From contig DATATI010000021.1 of assembly GCA_036268875.1 (NCBI GenBank), positions 154,902 to 218,901 of the forward strand: 64,000 nucleotides of DNA. The letters are read 5' to 3'. The notes beneath the pieces are model-generated. The model had not been told where the DNA came from and made no database searches. It saw only the letters and a program-made list of their open reading frames with translations. This document shows, one piece after another, positions 8,693 to 16,715 of the stretch (its first letter is position 1; the number at the start of each line of letters is the position of its first letter). The translations under genes and the position numbers were made by a program. The DNA is from Polyangia bacterium (GTDB taxonomy: Bacteria > Myxococcota_A > Polyangia > Fen-1088).

Positions 8693-10668
8693 GTGCAGGA
8701 AGGCGTGGTGCAGAAAAGCGCATCAAGGTAGCGGCGGTTTCGTTTTTGAACGCCCGCCCCATCACCTACGGCCTGGAACAGGGCCTCGGCGAAGCAACTT
8801 TTGATCTGTCGTTCGATCTGCCGTCGCGCTGCGCGGACGCCTTGCGCGCGGGCGCGGTCGATCTGGCCCTCATCCCCACCGCCAGCTACGGCGAAAGCCA
8901 GGACGCCATCGTCGACCTGCGCGCGGTGCCGGGGATCGCCGTGGCCAGTTTTGGCCCGGTGCGAACCGTGCTGCTGATGGGCGACGTCCCGATGGATCAA
9001 ATGACCGAGGTGGCGCTGGACGGAGCGTCGCGCAGCTCGGCCCGGCTGCTGCAGATTCTCTTTCGCGCCAAGGGTCTGGCGCCGCGCTATCGCGAGGTCG
9101 CGCACGAAGACGTGCTGACCGCGGCGGCGGGGACCACCGGCGCGCTGGTGATTGGCGATGCCGGGTTCGAGGCGACGGGACGTTATCCGCACGTCATCGA
9201 TCTCGGCGAGGCCTGGCGGGCGCACACCGGGCTGCCGTTCGTGTTCGCGCTGTGGGCCGGACGCGGTGACGTGCTGGGCCCCGAAGAGATCGCGCTTTTG
9301 CAACAGAGCCTGGACGCTGGCCTCACCCACCGCCGGGAGATTGCCCGCGCCTGGGCCGAAGCCCACGGCGGCGCCCCGGCGCTGTACGAGCGTTACCTGA
9401 CCGACAACATCCGCTACCGGTTGGGCGCCGACGAGCTGTCGGGGGCGGCGGCGTACTTCGATCGCATGCTGGACGCCGGCTTGCTGGCGACGCGCACGCG
9501 GGTGCGTCTGTTCGAGGCGGCGTACGTCGCGGCGACGCCTGGCCAGACCGCCTCTTCCGATGTGCCGCCGCCCGGGATCGCCCAGGCCGCACCGGCGTCC
9601 CGCAGCGTGGACGCGCTTTTGGCCGACGCCGCCGCCGGCATCCGCCTGTCGCCCGACGACGCCATTCGTTTGTACGAACACGCCTCGACGCTGGACCTGG
9701 GCGCCGCCGCCGACGCCCGCCGGCAGGCGCTGCACCCCGACGGCGTGGTCACGTACATCATCGACCGCAACGTCAACTACACCAACGTGTGCGTCACCCG
9801 CTGCAAATTCTGCAACTTCTATCGACCGCCCGGCAGCAAAGAGGGCTACACGCTTTCGCGCGAGGTGCTGGCGAAGAAGCTTCAAGAAACGGTTGATCTC
9901 GGCGGCGTGCAGATCCTGCTGCAAGGTGGCCTCAACCCCGACCTGCCGCTGACCTGGTACGAAGATCTGTTCCGCTGGATGAAGGCGAACTTCCCGCTGG
10001 CCATCCATGGCCTGTCGCCCGAGGAGATCCGCTACATCGCCGAGATCGAGCACATGCCCATCCGCGCGGTGATCGAACGCCTGGTGGTGGCCGGTCTCGA
10101 TTCGATCCCCGGCGGCGGCGCCGAAGTGCTGGACGACGAGATCCGCCACAAGATCTCGCCGCTCAAGTGCACGACGGACACCTGGATGGAGGTGATGCGC
10201 GAAGGCCACGCCCTGGGCCTGCGCACCACCGCGACCATGGTCTTTGGCTTCGGCGAGACGCCGCGCCATCTGACCAATCACTGGGAGACGCTGCGTACGC
10301 TGCAAGATCGCACCGCCGGCTTCACCGCCTTCATCTGCTGGCCGTTTCAAGCCGAGGGGACTCGTTTGAAATTGCGCGATGACACCACGGCCATGCGCTA
10401 TCTGCGAGTGTTCGCCCTGTCGCGGCTTTACCTGGATAACTTTCCCAGCCTGCAAGTGTCGTGGCCAACCATGGGCCCGGAAGTCGGCCAGGTGGGCCTG
10501 CGCTTCGGCGGCAACGATTTCGGCTCGGCGATGATCGAGGAGAACGTCGTCTCGCAAGCGGGCGCCGTCTTCAGCCTGGGCGCCGAGGACATCGAACGAT
10601 ACGTGCGCGCGGCGGGCTTTGAACCACGCCGCCGCAACATGCGCTACGAACGGCTGGCCGGGAACTAA
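8689..10668 (+). CDS. mqnA-mqnC: Fused chorismate dehydratase / cyclic dehypoxanthinyl futalosine synthase
   Basis: Single 659-residue open frame joining the first and a later step of the futalosine pathway. Residues ~10-285 are MqnA-like (VAAVSFLNARPITYGLEQ, then DLALIPTASYGE), which removes water from chorismate to give 3-enolpyruvyl-benzoate. A Pro/Ala/Ser linker spans ~285-305. Residues ~305-659 are a full MqnC radical SAM enzyme with CVTRCKFC at 368-375, VQILLQGGLNPDLPLTWYE, DSIPGGGAEVL and LRFGGNDFGSAMIEENV. No stop or frameshift lies between the domains, so the fusion is real in this sequence. A GTG start overlaps the mqnE stop. Confidence 0.95.
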   Translation: MSAGRRGAEKRIKVAAVSFLNARPITYGLEQGLGEATFDLSFDLPSRCADALRAGAVDLALIPTASYGESQDAIVDLRAVPGIAVASFGPVRTVLLMGDVPMDQMTEVALDGASRSSARLLQILFRAKGLAPRYREVAHEDVLTAAAGTTGALVIGDAGFEATGRYPHVIDLGEAWRAHTGLPFVFALWAGRGDVLGPEEIALLQQSLDAGLTHRREIARAWAEAHGGAPALYERYLTDNIRYRLGADELSGAAAYFDRMLDAGLLATRTRVRLFEAAYVAATPGQTASSDVPPPGIAQAAPASRSVDALLADAAAGIRLSPDDAIRLYEHASTLDLGAAADARRQALHPDGVVTYIIDRNVNYTNVCVTRCKFCNFYRPPGSKEGYTLSREVLAKKLQETVDLGGVQILLQGGLNPDLPLTWYEDLFRWMKANFPLAIHGLSPEEIRYIAEIEHMPIRAVIERLVVAGLDSIPGGGAEVLDDEIRHKISPLKCTTDTWMEVMREGHALGLRTTATMVFGFGETPRHLTNHWETLRTLQDRTAGFTAFICWPFQAEGTRLKLRDDTTAMRYLRVFALSRLYLDNFPSLQVSWPTMGPEVGQVGLRFGGNDFGSAMIEENVVSQAGAVFSLGAEDIERYVRAAGFEPRRRNMRYERLAGN

Positions 10669-10697
10669 CGCCCGCGCCGTTTCTGGAACCACCGACG

Positions 10698-11975
10698 ATG
10701 ATGCCTGCGCCGTTTGCTCCTTCGCCTGCACCCGCGTCGACGTTGCCCGTCGCCCGCCTGGTGAGCGCGCGCTGGATCTTTCCCATCACCCGACCGCCCA
10801 TCGCCGATGGCGCCGTGGCCCTGGACGCCGCCGACACCGTGGTCGACGTCGGGCCGCGCGCCGAGGTGGTGGGCAGATTCCCCGCGGCGCCCGAAGATCG
10901 CGCCGAGGGCGTGGTGCTTCCGGGCCTGATCAACGCGCACGCGCACCTTGAACTGTCAGCCCTGGCCGGTCAGGTGGCAGGTGGCCAGGGTCTGATCGCC
11001 TGGGCCGCCGCGGTCATGCAAGCGCGCGCCGGCATCGATCGCGCTGCCACGCGCGCCGCCGCCGCCAGCGCCGCCAGCGTCGCCGTCCGCCACGGCACCG
11101 CCGCCGTGGGCGACGTGGCCAACAGCCTGGATTCGGTCGGCGCCATCGCCGCCGCCGGTCTGCGCGGGATGGTCTTTCACGAACTGCTGGGCTCGCGCGA
11201 GGCGCGCACCGGCGACGCGCTGGCCGACGCCGCCCGGGAGCTCGGCGACCTCACCGTCGAGAGCGGCCCCTGGCCGGCCGGTCTGGCCTATGCGCCCGCG
11301 CCGCACGCGCCCTACTCTGCCGGCGCCGATCTTTTGCGCCGCATCTTCGCCGCGGCCGCCCGCACCGGCCTGCCGACCTCGATCCACGTCGGCGAAGATC
11401 CCGACGAGATCGCCCTCCTGCGCGACGGCAGCGGCCGCTGGCCCGCCGTGCTGGCGGCGATGGACGTGGCCCCCGGATCGCGCGTGCCGCACTCGACCCC
11501 GCTCGCCTATCTCGATGCGCTGGGGGCCTTCGCGGCGCCGTCGCCACCGCTGCTGGTGCACATGGTCCACGCCGACGACGACGAGCGCCGCCTGGCCCAC
11601 GACGCTGGCGCGACGGTGGTTTTGTGCCCACGCTCGAACCTGCACATCGGCGGCGTGCTGGCGGACGTGCCGGCGTTGCTGGGTGAAGGCGTGGCGTTGG
11701 CCCTCGGCACCGATAGCTTGGCGTCGGCGGATGATCTGTCGCTGTGGGCGGAGATGGCTACGCTGCACGCGCATTTCCCGTCGCTGCCGGCGACGGTGTG
11801 GCTCTCCGCCGCCACCCGCGGCGGCGCCGAGGCGTTGTGCCTTCCCGCCTGCGGCGCCATCGCCGCTGGCAAACGTCCCGGTCTGCTGGACGTGTTGATC
11901 GAAGACTATCAACAACCGCTGGAATCACTGGTGCGCGATCCGCAGCCCTGCCTGCGGTGGATGGCGCGCGCATGA
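10698..11975 (+). CDS. mqnX: Amidohydrolase, probable aminodeoxyfutalosine deaminase
   Basis: Metal-dependent amidohydrolase of 425 residues. Metal and catalytic ligands are visible: NAHAHLE (HxH after the first strand), SIHVGEDPDE, LLVHMVHADDDE and LGTDSLASADD. Cytosine-deaminase-like enzymes with this layout act in menaquinone operons by deaminating 6-amino-6-deoxyfutalosine to futalosine, and the location between mqnA-mqnC and mqnP makes that the best call. Two ATGs in tandem (10698, 10701) start the frame. The stop overlaps the mqnP ATG. The exact substrate is inferred, since homologues also deaminate other nucleosides. Confidence 0.8.
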   Translation: MMPAPFAPSPAPASTLPVARLVSARWIFPITRPPIADGAVALDAADTVVDVGPRAEVVGRFPAAPEDRAEGVVLPGLINAHAHLELSALAGQVAGGQGLIAWAAAVMQARAGIDRAATRAAAASAASVAVRHGTAAVGDVANSLDSVGAIAAAGLRGMVFHELLGSREARTGDALADAARELGDLTVESGPWPAGLAYAPAPHAPYSAGADLLRRIFAAAARTGLPTSIHVGEDPDEIALLRDGSGRWPAVLAAMDVAPGSRVPHSTPLAYLDALGAFAAPSPPLLVHMVHADDDERRLAHDAGATVVLCPRSNLHIGGVLADVPALLGEGVALALGTDSLASADDLSLWAEMATLHAHFPSLPATVWLSAATRGGAEALCLPACGAIAAGKRPGLLDVLIEDYQQPLESLVRDPQPCLRWMARA

Positions 11976-12877
11976 CCGCGGTGGCCGGCCCCGACGATCC
12001 GCAGCGACCGCGCGCCACCGCCGTCGGTCAGGCGGTGACGTTCGGGCGGATGATCAAGTTCAGCCACACCATCTTCGCCTTGCCGTTCGCGCTGGCGGCG
12101 GCGGCGATTGCCGCGCGGGGCATTGGCCTGCCGCTGCCCCGCCTTTTGGCGATCACCTTGGCCATGGCCGGGGCGCGCACGGCGGCGATGGGCTTTAACC
12201 GAATCGTCGACCGGCACCTCGACGCCCGCAACCCGCGCACCGCCGGCCGCGAGCTGCCCGCCGGCAAGGTGTCGCTGCACGCCGCCTGGGCGCTGACGTT
12301 GTCCAGCGCGGCGCTGTTCGTCGGCGCCGCCGCTTACCTGGGGCCGTTGTGCCTGGCCCTGTCGCCGGTGGCGCTGGGCTTGCTGTTTGGTTATTCGTTC
12401 ACCAAACGGTTCACCTTTCTGTGTCATCTGTTCTTGGGGCTGGCCATCGCGTCAGGGCCGGCCGGCGCCTGGATCGCGGTGCGCGGCGATTTCACGGCGG
12501 CGCCGGCGCTGCTGATGGTGGCGGTGGCCACCTGGATAGGCGGCTTCGACATTCTCTATGCGATCTCCGACGCCGATTTCGATCGCTTGGCGGGGCTGCA
12601 TTCGATCCCGGCGCGCTTCGGGGTGAAATCGTCGCTGCTGATCTCGGCGGCGTTGCACGTGCTCACCGTCGCAGCGTTGATCGCGCTGGCCATCGTCGCC
12701 GGCCTGGGCGTTCCGTTCTTGATCGGGGTGGGGATCGTGCTGGCCCTCCTGATCGGCGAGCACGCCATCGTGACGCCCAACGACCTGTCGCGCCTCAATG
12801 TCGCCTTCTTCAGCTTGAACGGTTACGTGTCGGTGATTTTCCTGGCCGCCACGTTGATCGACATCTTCGTCCGCTGA
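11972..12877 (+). CDS. mqnP: UbiA-family prenyltransferase of futalosine pathway (MqnP-like)
   Basis: Integral membrane prenyltransferase that attaches the polyprenyl chain to the dihydroxynaphthoate head group. The start ATG at 11972 overlaps the upstream stop (ATGA), giving 301 residues. Both Asp-rich UbiA motifs are present: FNRIVDRHLDARNPRT (NxxxDxxxD) and LYAISDADFDRLAGLHSIP (YxxxDxxxD). Several hydrophobic segments follow, consistent with about eight membrane helices. It is the last gene of the operon; a strong hairpin lies just after it. Confidence 0.92.
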   Translation: MTAVAGPDDPQRPRATAVGQAVTFGRMIKFSHTIFALPFALAAAAIAARGIGLPLPRLLAITLAMAGARTAAMGFNRIVDRHLDARNPRTAGRELPAGKVSLHAAWALTLSSAALFVGAAAYLGPLCLALSPVALGLLFGYSFTKRFTFLCHLFLGLAIASGPAGAWIAVRGDFTAAPALLMVAVATWIGGFDILYAISDADFDRLAGLHSIPARFGVKSSLLISAALHVLTVAALIALAIVAGLGVPFLIGVGIVLALLIGEHAIVTPNDLSRLNVAFFSLNGYVSVIFLAATLIDIFVR

Positions 12878-12888
12878 CCGCCGCCTCT

Positions 12889-12915
12889 TTGACCTTCGGC
12901 GGCGCCGAGGGTCAA
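12889..12915 (+). terminator. Near-perfect hairpin after the menaquinone operon
   Basis: A 27-bp palindrome with 13-bp arms (TTGACCTTCGGCG against CGCCGAGGGTCAA) and one G.U pair starts 12 bp after the mqnP stop. The RNA could form a very stable stem. Only a short GTTTG follows, so it is not a classic U-tract terminator. It may act as a 3' stabiliser or factor-dependent terminator, or as an operator for the gene at 12950. Confidence 0.5.
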
Positions 12916-12949
12916 GTTTGCTGCCTTCTGGCCGTTCTCTGTAATTGCC

Positions 12950-14617
12950 ATGAAATTGCGCCCGTTCTTTGCCATTGGTGGCTTTCTTTTGATTGCGGGT
13001 CAGGCGCGCGCCGAATCGCCACCCGTCGATCGACTACCCGAACCGACCATCGCCGCGGCGGGCGCCGAGGGTGACTACTTGCGCGCCATCCACCACCAGG
13101 TTCACCGCCGCTGGGCGGAGAACTTCATCCGCCTGGCCGGCGAGACCTTGCCGGCCACCGATCGGGTGAACGATCTCACCCGCGCCGTGGAAGACGAACT
13201 GGTGATCGGCGCCGACGGGCAGATCATCTCGACGAAGCTGACCACGCCGTCGGGCTTCGCCGGCTTCGATGACGCCGTGGGCGATGTGCTTCGCGACAGC
13301 GCTCCGTTTCCTAAGCCGCCCGTCGACCTGCTGTCCGACGACGACGCCGTGCACATCCGCTGGACGTTCGCTCGCGATCAGCGCCGCTGCTCCCAGCTCG
13401 CTCTCGAGCGGGCGCAAGATCCGCTGGAGATCGCCGCGCCCAAGCTGCTGCGCAAAAATCGCCAGGCCGAACTGTTCAATCGCGCCAGCGCGGCCGTCGC
13501 CGCCGGACTGCCGGTCGAAAGCGTGGTCGGCGCCGTGGCCAAGGCATGGATGCCCGCCAATCTGGCCGGCGCCCACCCGTCGGGGCGCGTGGCCCGCGCG
13601 CTGGCAGAGACCGGTGATCGGGCCGCGATCAAATGGCTACAAGCCGCCGTCACCCAGCCCGCCACGGCCGGCGAAGTGGGCGAGGCGCTGTCAGCGGCCA
13701 AGGTGCGGGTGTGCCCGCTGGTGAAAAAGACCCTGGGCGGGGCCACCGTCGCCGAACAAGAGCCGGCAGCCCGGGCCCTGAAGAACGCCGGCGAACCGGA
13801 CTGCGCACCAGAGTTGGTCAAGCTGTTGCAAAATCCCAAGGCCCGCATCGAAGCGCGCGTCGCCGCCGCTGTGGCCCTGGGCCCGATCACCGACGACGCC
13901 GGCCACAAGGCGCTGGCCGCCGCGGCCAAAGACGATCCGTCACCGGCCGTGCGCGGGGCCGCCATGCTGGCCGGCATTCGCCCTGGCGCCGGCCGCGGCA
14001 AGGTGGTGGCGATGGTGGCATTCCTGCGCGATCCGGCACCCGACGTCCGCGCTGCTGCCGCCGGCGGGATCATCCGCGCCGGCGGTGACACCGACCTCGC
14101 CGATCTGTATGTGCTGTTCAAGGACAATGACCCGCGCGCTGCGGAATCGGTGGCCCGCGAGCTGGATCGCGTGCGCACCGAGGAGGCGACCAAATTTCTG
14201 GTACGCCTGCTCAAACGCCCGCAGGCTTCGGTGCAGCTTCTGGCCGCCCAGATGTTGATCAAGCGCCACGCCGTCTCTTCGTTCGCGGCGCTGAAACCGT
14301 TTTTGGATCCGACGACCGAGCCCACCTTGCGGGCGCGCGCGTTGGTGGCGGCTGACGCTCCCGTGCTCGCGGCGATGGCCAATCCCGGCGACGGACCCGG
14401 CAACGATCCCAACGGCGCCGGCGTGGCCGCCTACCGTGCCTATCTTGGCCGGGGCGAGCGCGATCTGGCCGGCGCCTGGTGGGTCGGGCACGCGGCGATG
14501 TTGTCGCCCGACAATCAAACCGAGACGCTGTTGGACTGGATCGCCACCCGCGATGGCGGCGCGCCGATGGCCCGGGGTGGAGGCACCGCGACTGCCCAGG
14601 GGTACCACGAAAAGTGA
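12950..14617 (+). CDS. Secreted TonB-C-like and HEAT-repeat protein
   Basis: A 555-residue protein with an N-terminal signal peptide (hydrophobic FFAIGGFLLIAG, cleavage likely after QARA). Residues ~45-145 resemble a TonB C-terminal domain: an HHQVHRRWAENF helix, VIGADGQIIS strand, GFDDAVGDVLRDSAPFPKPP. From about 190 onward, degenerate ~30-residue alpha-helical repeats of HEAT type follow (for example ARIEARVAAAVALG, SPAVRGAAMLAG, PDVRAAAAGGII). The role is unknown; a periplasmic scaffold is plausible. Cys residues at ~155, 257 and 281 may pair. Confidence 0.7.
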   Translation: MKLRPFFAIGGFLLIAGQARAESPPVDRLPEPTIAAAGAEGDYLRAIHHQVHRRWAENFIRLAGETLPATDRVNDLTRAVEDELVIGADGQIISTKLTTPSGFAGFDDAVGDVLRDSAPFPKPPVDLLSDDDAVHIRWTFARDQRRCSQLALERAQDPLEIAAPKLLRKNRQAELFNRASAAVAAGLPVESVVGAVAKAWMPANLAGAHPSGRVARALAETGDRAAIKWLQAAVTQPATAGEVGEALSAAKVRVCPLVKKTLGGATVAEQEPAARALKNAGEPDCAPELVKLLQNPKARIEARVAAAVALGPITDDAGHKALAAAAKDDPSPAVRGAAMLAGIRPGAGRGKVVAMVAFLRDPAPDVRAAAAGGIIRAGGDTDLADLYVLFKDNDPRAAESVARELDRVRTEEATKFLVRLLKRPQASVQLLAAQMLIKRHAVSSFAALKPFLDPTTEPTLRARALVAADAPVLAAMANPGDGPGNDPNGAGVAAYRAYLGRGERDLAGAWWVGHAAMLSPDNQTETLLDWIATRDGGAPMARGGGTATAQGYHEK

Positions 14618-14745
14618 GACGGTCGTCGGGGAACCCCGACGCGGCGGTCAACTAAGATTCCGCGCCGTTCGAATAACCATGTTAGCGTCCTCCAATTGAC
14701 GGGCGTGGATCCATCGTTCATGTCGGATCGCCGTCGAGTCAGGCT

Positions 14746-16704
14746 GTGCTAGACGCAGACGCCGCCGCTGACCGCAACGAACGATCCAATCGCGGGCGCG
14801 TCTGGCTGGCGGAGGGCGCGCTGGTTGCCGCCGTATTGTTGGAAGCATTCTTGCCCGCCCGGGCGTTCGGTCTGCGGCTCAGCGCGCCGGACGCGGCGAT
14901 TCTGACCGGCGTGGTCGCTTCAGGCCTGGCCATCGTGCGCGGAGGCTATTCGCTGCTGGCGACCTGGCTGCCACGGCGGGCCGGCCTTTTTGCGGCGCCT
15001 GCGCTGCTGGTGGCGACGGTGGCGGTGGTGGCGATCGGTGGGATGTGGCACGGGCCGCCTCATTACGCCTTGGTCACGGCAACGGCGCTGGGCCTGTCAT
15101 CGGTGGGTTTTCTTTCCTGGTTCGCCGCGCCTGGCGCGGCGGCCTGGCGGCGCCTGACCGGGGCGCTGACGGTGGCGATGGCGTTCGCCTTCATCTTGGT
15201 GCTGGTTGATTTGAACGCACTGTCATTGTTCCCGCGGCATGTCCCGGTGCTGGCCGCGATCATCGCCGTCACCTGGCTGGCAGGGGCGCTGGCGATCATG
15301 CCGCCGCTACCGGCGGCCAGAGCGAGGCAGATCCTTTCGCTCGGCGGCGTGACGGCGACGCTGTGTTTGGTGCTGGCGCCGGCGACGACGGCGCGCGTGG
15401 CCGGCTACTTGCGCCGCCAGTCTGAACTGGGAGCCCTGCTGGCGCCGGTCTCCTGGGTGCGCGGTGTCAGCGCCGACGCGTATCTCACCTGGGGAAACGA
15501 TCTCTGCCCCAGCGTGCCGCAACGTCCGGTGATGGTCGCCGGGCGGCCAAACGGCCTGAACGTCTTGTTCATCACCATCGATACCTTGCGCCGCGATCTG
15601 TACCTGCCGGCCGGACAGACCATGGCCGCGGCGTATCCCAATTTGGCGGCGGTGGCCAAAGACGGCTGCCAGTATCAGAACGTTCGTTCGGTCGGCGCGT
15701 CCACCCACCTGGCCATGCCGGCGCTGTACAACGGAACGCTGGCCTGGACAACGATGGAACGTCCGCTGCTGTCGGCGCTGGCTGATCGCGCGCAGATGCA
15801 CGGGCGGGTCTTCGGCGGCCTGTGGCAGATCTCGAAGTACGCCGGGTTGCCGGACGGCGCGGGTGGTGGCGACGAGAAGACGTCCGTGACCACGCGCATT
15901 GTCGCCGAGATGCGCCTGGCCAGCGACGAGGGCCGGCCATGGATGTTGGTCGCGCACTATTTGACCCTGCACCTGCCCCGCAAGGCCGAGCTGCTGTCCC
16001 AGTTCAGCGGCGACCTGCGCCCGGTCTACGCGCACAAGCTGGCGGGTCTGGACGCCGAGCTGGGTCAGTTATTCGCTGCGATCAAGGCGCGCGGCGAATG
16101 CGACCGCACCGCCATTATCATCACCGCCGATCACGGCGAGGAATTAAACGAACGCGGCTATTCAGAGCACGCCTTTCACCTTTATGACACCGTGCTGGCG
16201 GTGCCGCTTATCGCGCGCCTGCCTGGGCAGGCCTGTCTGGATCCGCAGACGCCGCTCACTCTCCTGGACGTCGGGCCCATGCTGGCGACAGCATTGGGAC
16301 TGGAGGTCCAGTCGTCCGCTTTGCAGGGCCACTGGCCGCCGACGCCGTCGCAGCCCGTCTACGCGTTCTCGACGGTGGGCGGGCCGTTCATGGCGATCAT
16401 CGACGGCAACCTGAAGACCATCGTCGACGCTCGCTATGGCGACACGGAGGTCTATGACCTGGACGCTGACCCGCAGGAAAAACGTGATCTCAGCGCCGGG
16501 CTCACCCCGATCATTGCGGCCCGGCTGACCCGGGCGCCGATCCCGTGGAACCCGCTGGTACCGATGGCCCAACGCTATCGTCACGCGGGCGGGACCGAGT
16601 ACGACGTTTGCCCAGGCAAGATAACGCCGCAGCCAGCGCGTCAGGCCACGGTGCAGGCGGCGCCGATGTCACCGCCGCGCAGGATCCAAGCGTCGCGTCT
16701 TTAG
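14746..16704 (+). CDS. Membrane-anchored sulfatase/alkaline-phosphatase superfamily protein
   Basis: A 652-residue protein with about six hydrophobic segments in the first 230 residues and an extracytoplasmic hydrolase domain after ~270. The nucleophile-region strand VLFITIDTLRRDLY (Asp279) and the distal TADHGEELNERGYSEHAFHLYD metal site are typical of the sulfatase superfamily. The usual Cys/Ser-x-Pro-x-Arg formylglycine motif is replaced by GASTHLAMPAL (Ser319/Thr320), so it probably uses Thr or Ser, as phospho-group transferases or hydrolases do. The start is GTG 14746; a frame from the ATG at 14720 stops at once. The substrate is unknown. Confidence 0.75.
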   Translation: MLDADAAADRNERSNRGRVWLAEGALVAAVLLEAFLPARAFGLRLSAPDAAILTGVVASGLAIVRGGYSLLATWLPRRAGLFAAPALLVATVAVVAIGGMWHGPPHYALVTATALGLSSVGFLSWFAAPGAAAWRRLTGALTVAMAFAFILVLVDLNALSLFPRHVPVLAAIIAVTWLAGALAIMPPLPAARARQILSLGGVTATLCLVLAPATTARVAGYLRRQSELGALLAPVSWVRGVSADAYLTWGNDLCPSVPQRPVMVAGRPNGLNVLFITIDTLRRDLYLPAGQTMAAAYPNLAAVAKDGCQYQNVRSVGASTHLAMPALYNGTLAWTTMERPLLSALADRAQMHGRVFGGLWQISKYAGLPDGAGGGDEKTSVTTRIVAEMRLASDEGRPWMLVAHYLTLHLPRKAELLSQFSGDLRPVYAHKLAGLDAELGQLFAAIKARGECDRTAIIITADHGEELNERGYSEHAFHLYDTVLAVPLIARLPGQACLDPQTPLTLLDVGPMLATALGLEVQSSALQGHWPPTPSQPVYAFSTVGGPFMAIIDGNLKTIVDARYGDTEVYDLDADPQEKRDLSAGLTPIIAARLTRAPIPWNPLVPMAQRYRHAGGTEYDVCPGKITPQPARQATVQAAPMSPPRRIQASRL

Positions 16705-16715
16705 AGCGGGCGCTT

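Noticed and set aside
8503..10731. 742-residue open frame on the minus strand
   Set aside because: Exactly antisense to the mqnA-mqnC fusion; Gln/Arg/His-rich shadow typical of high-GC third-position bias, with no motifs.
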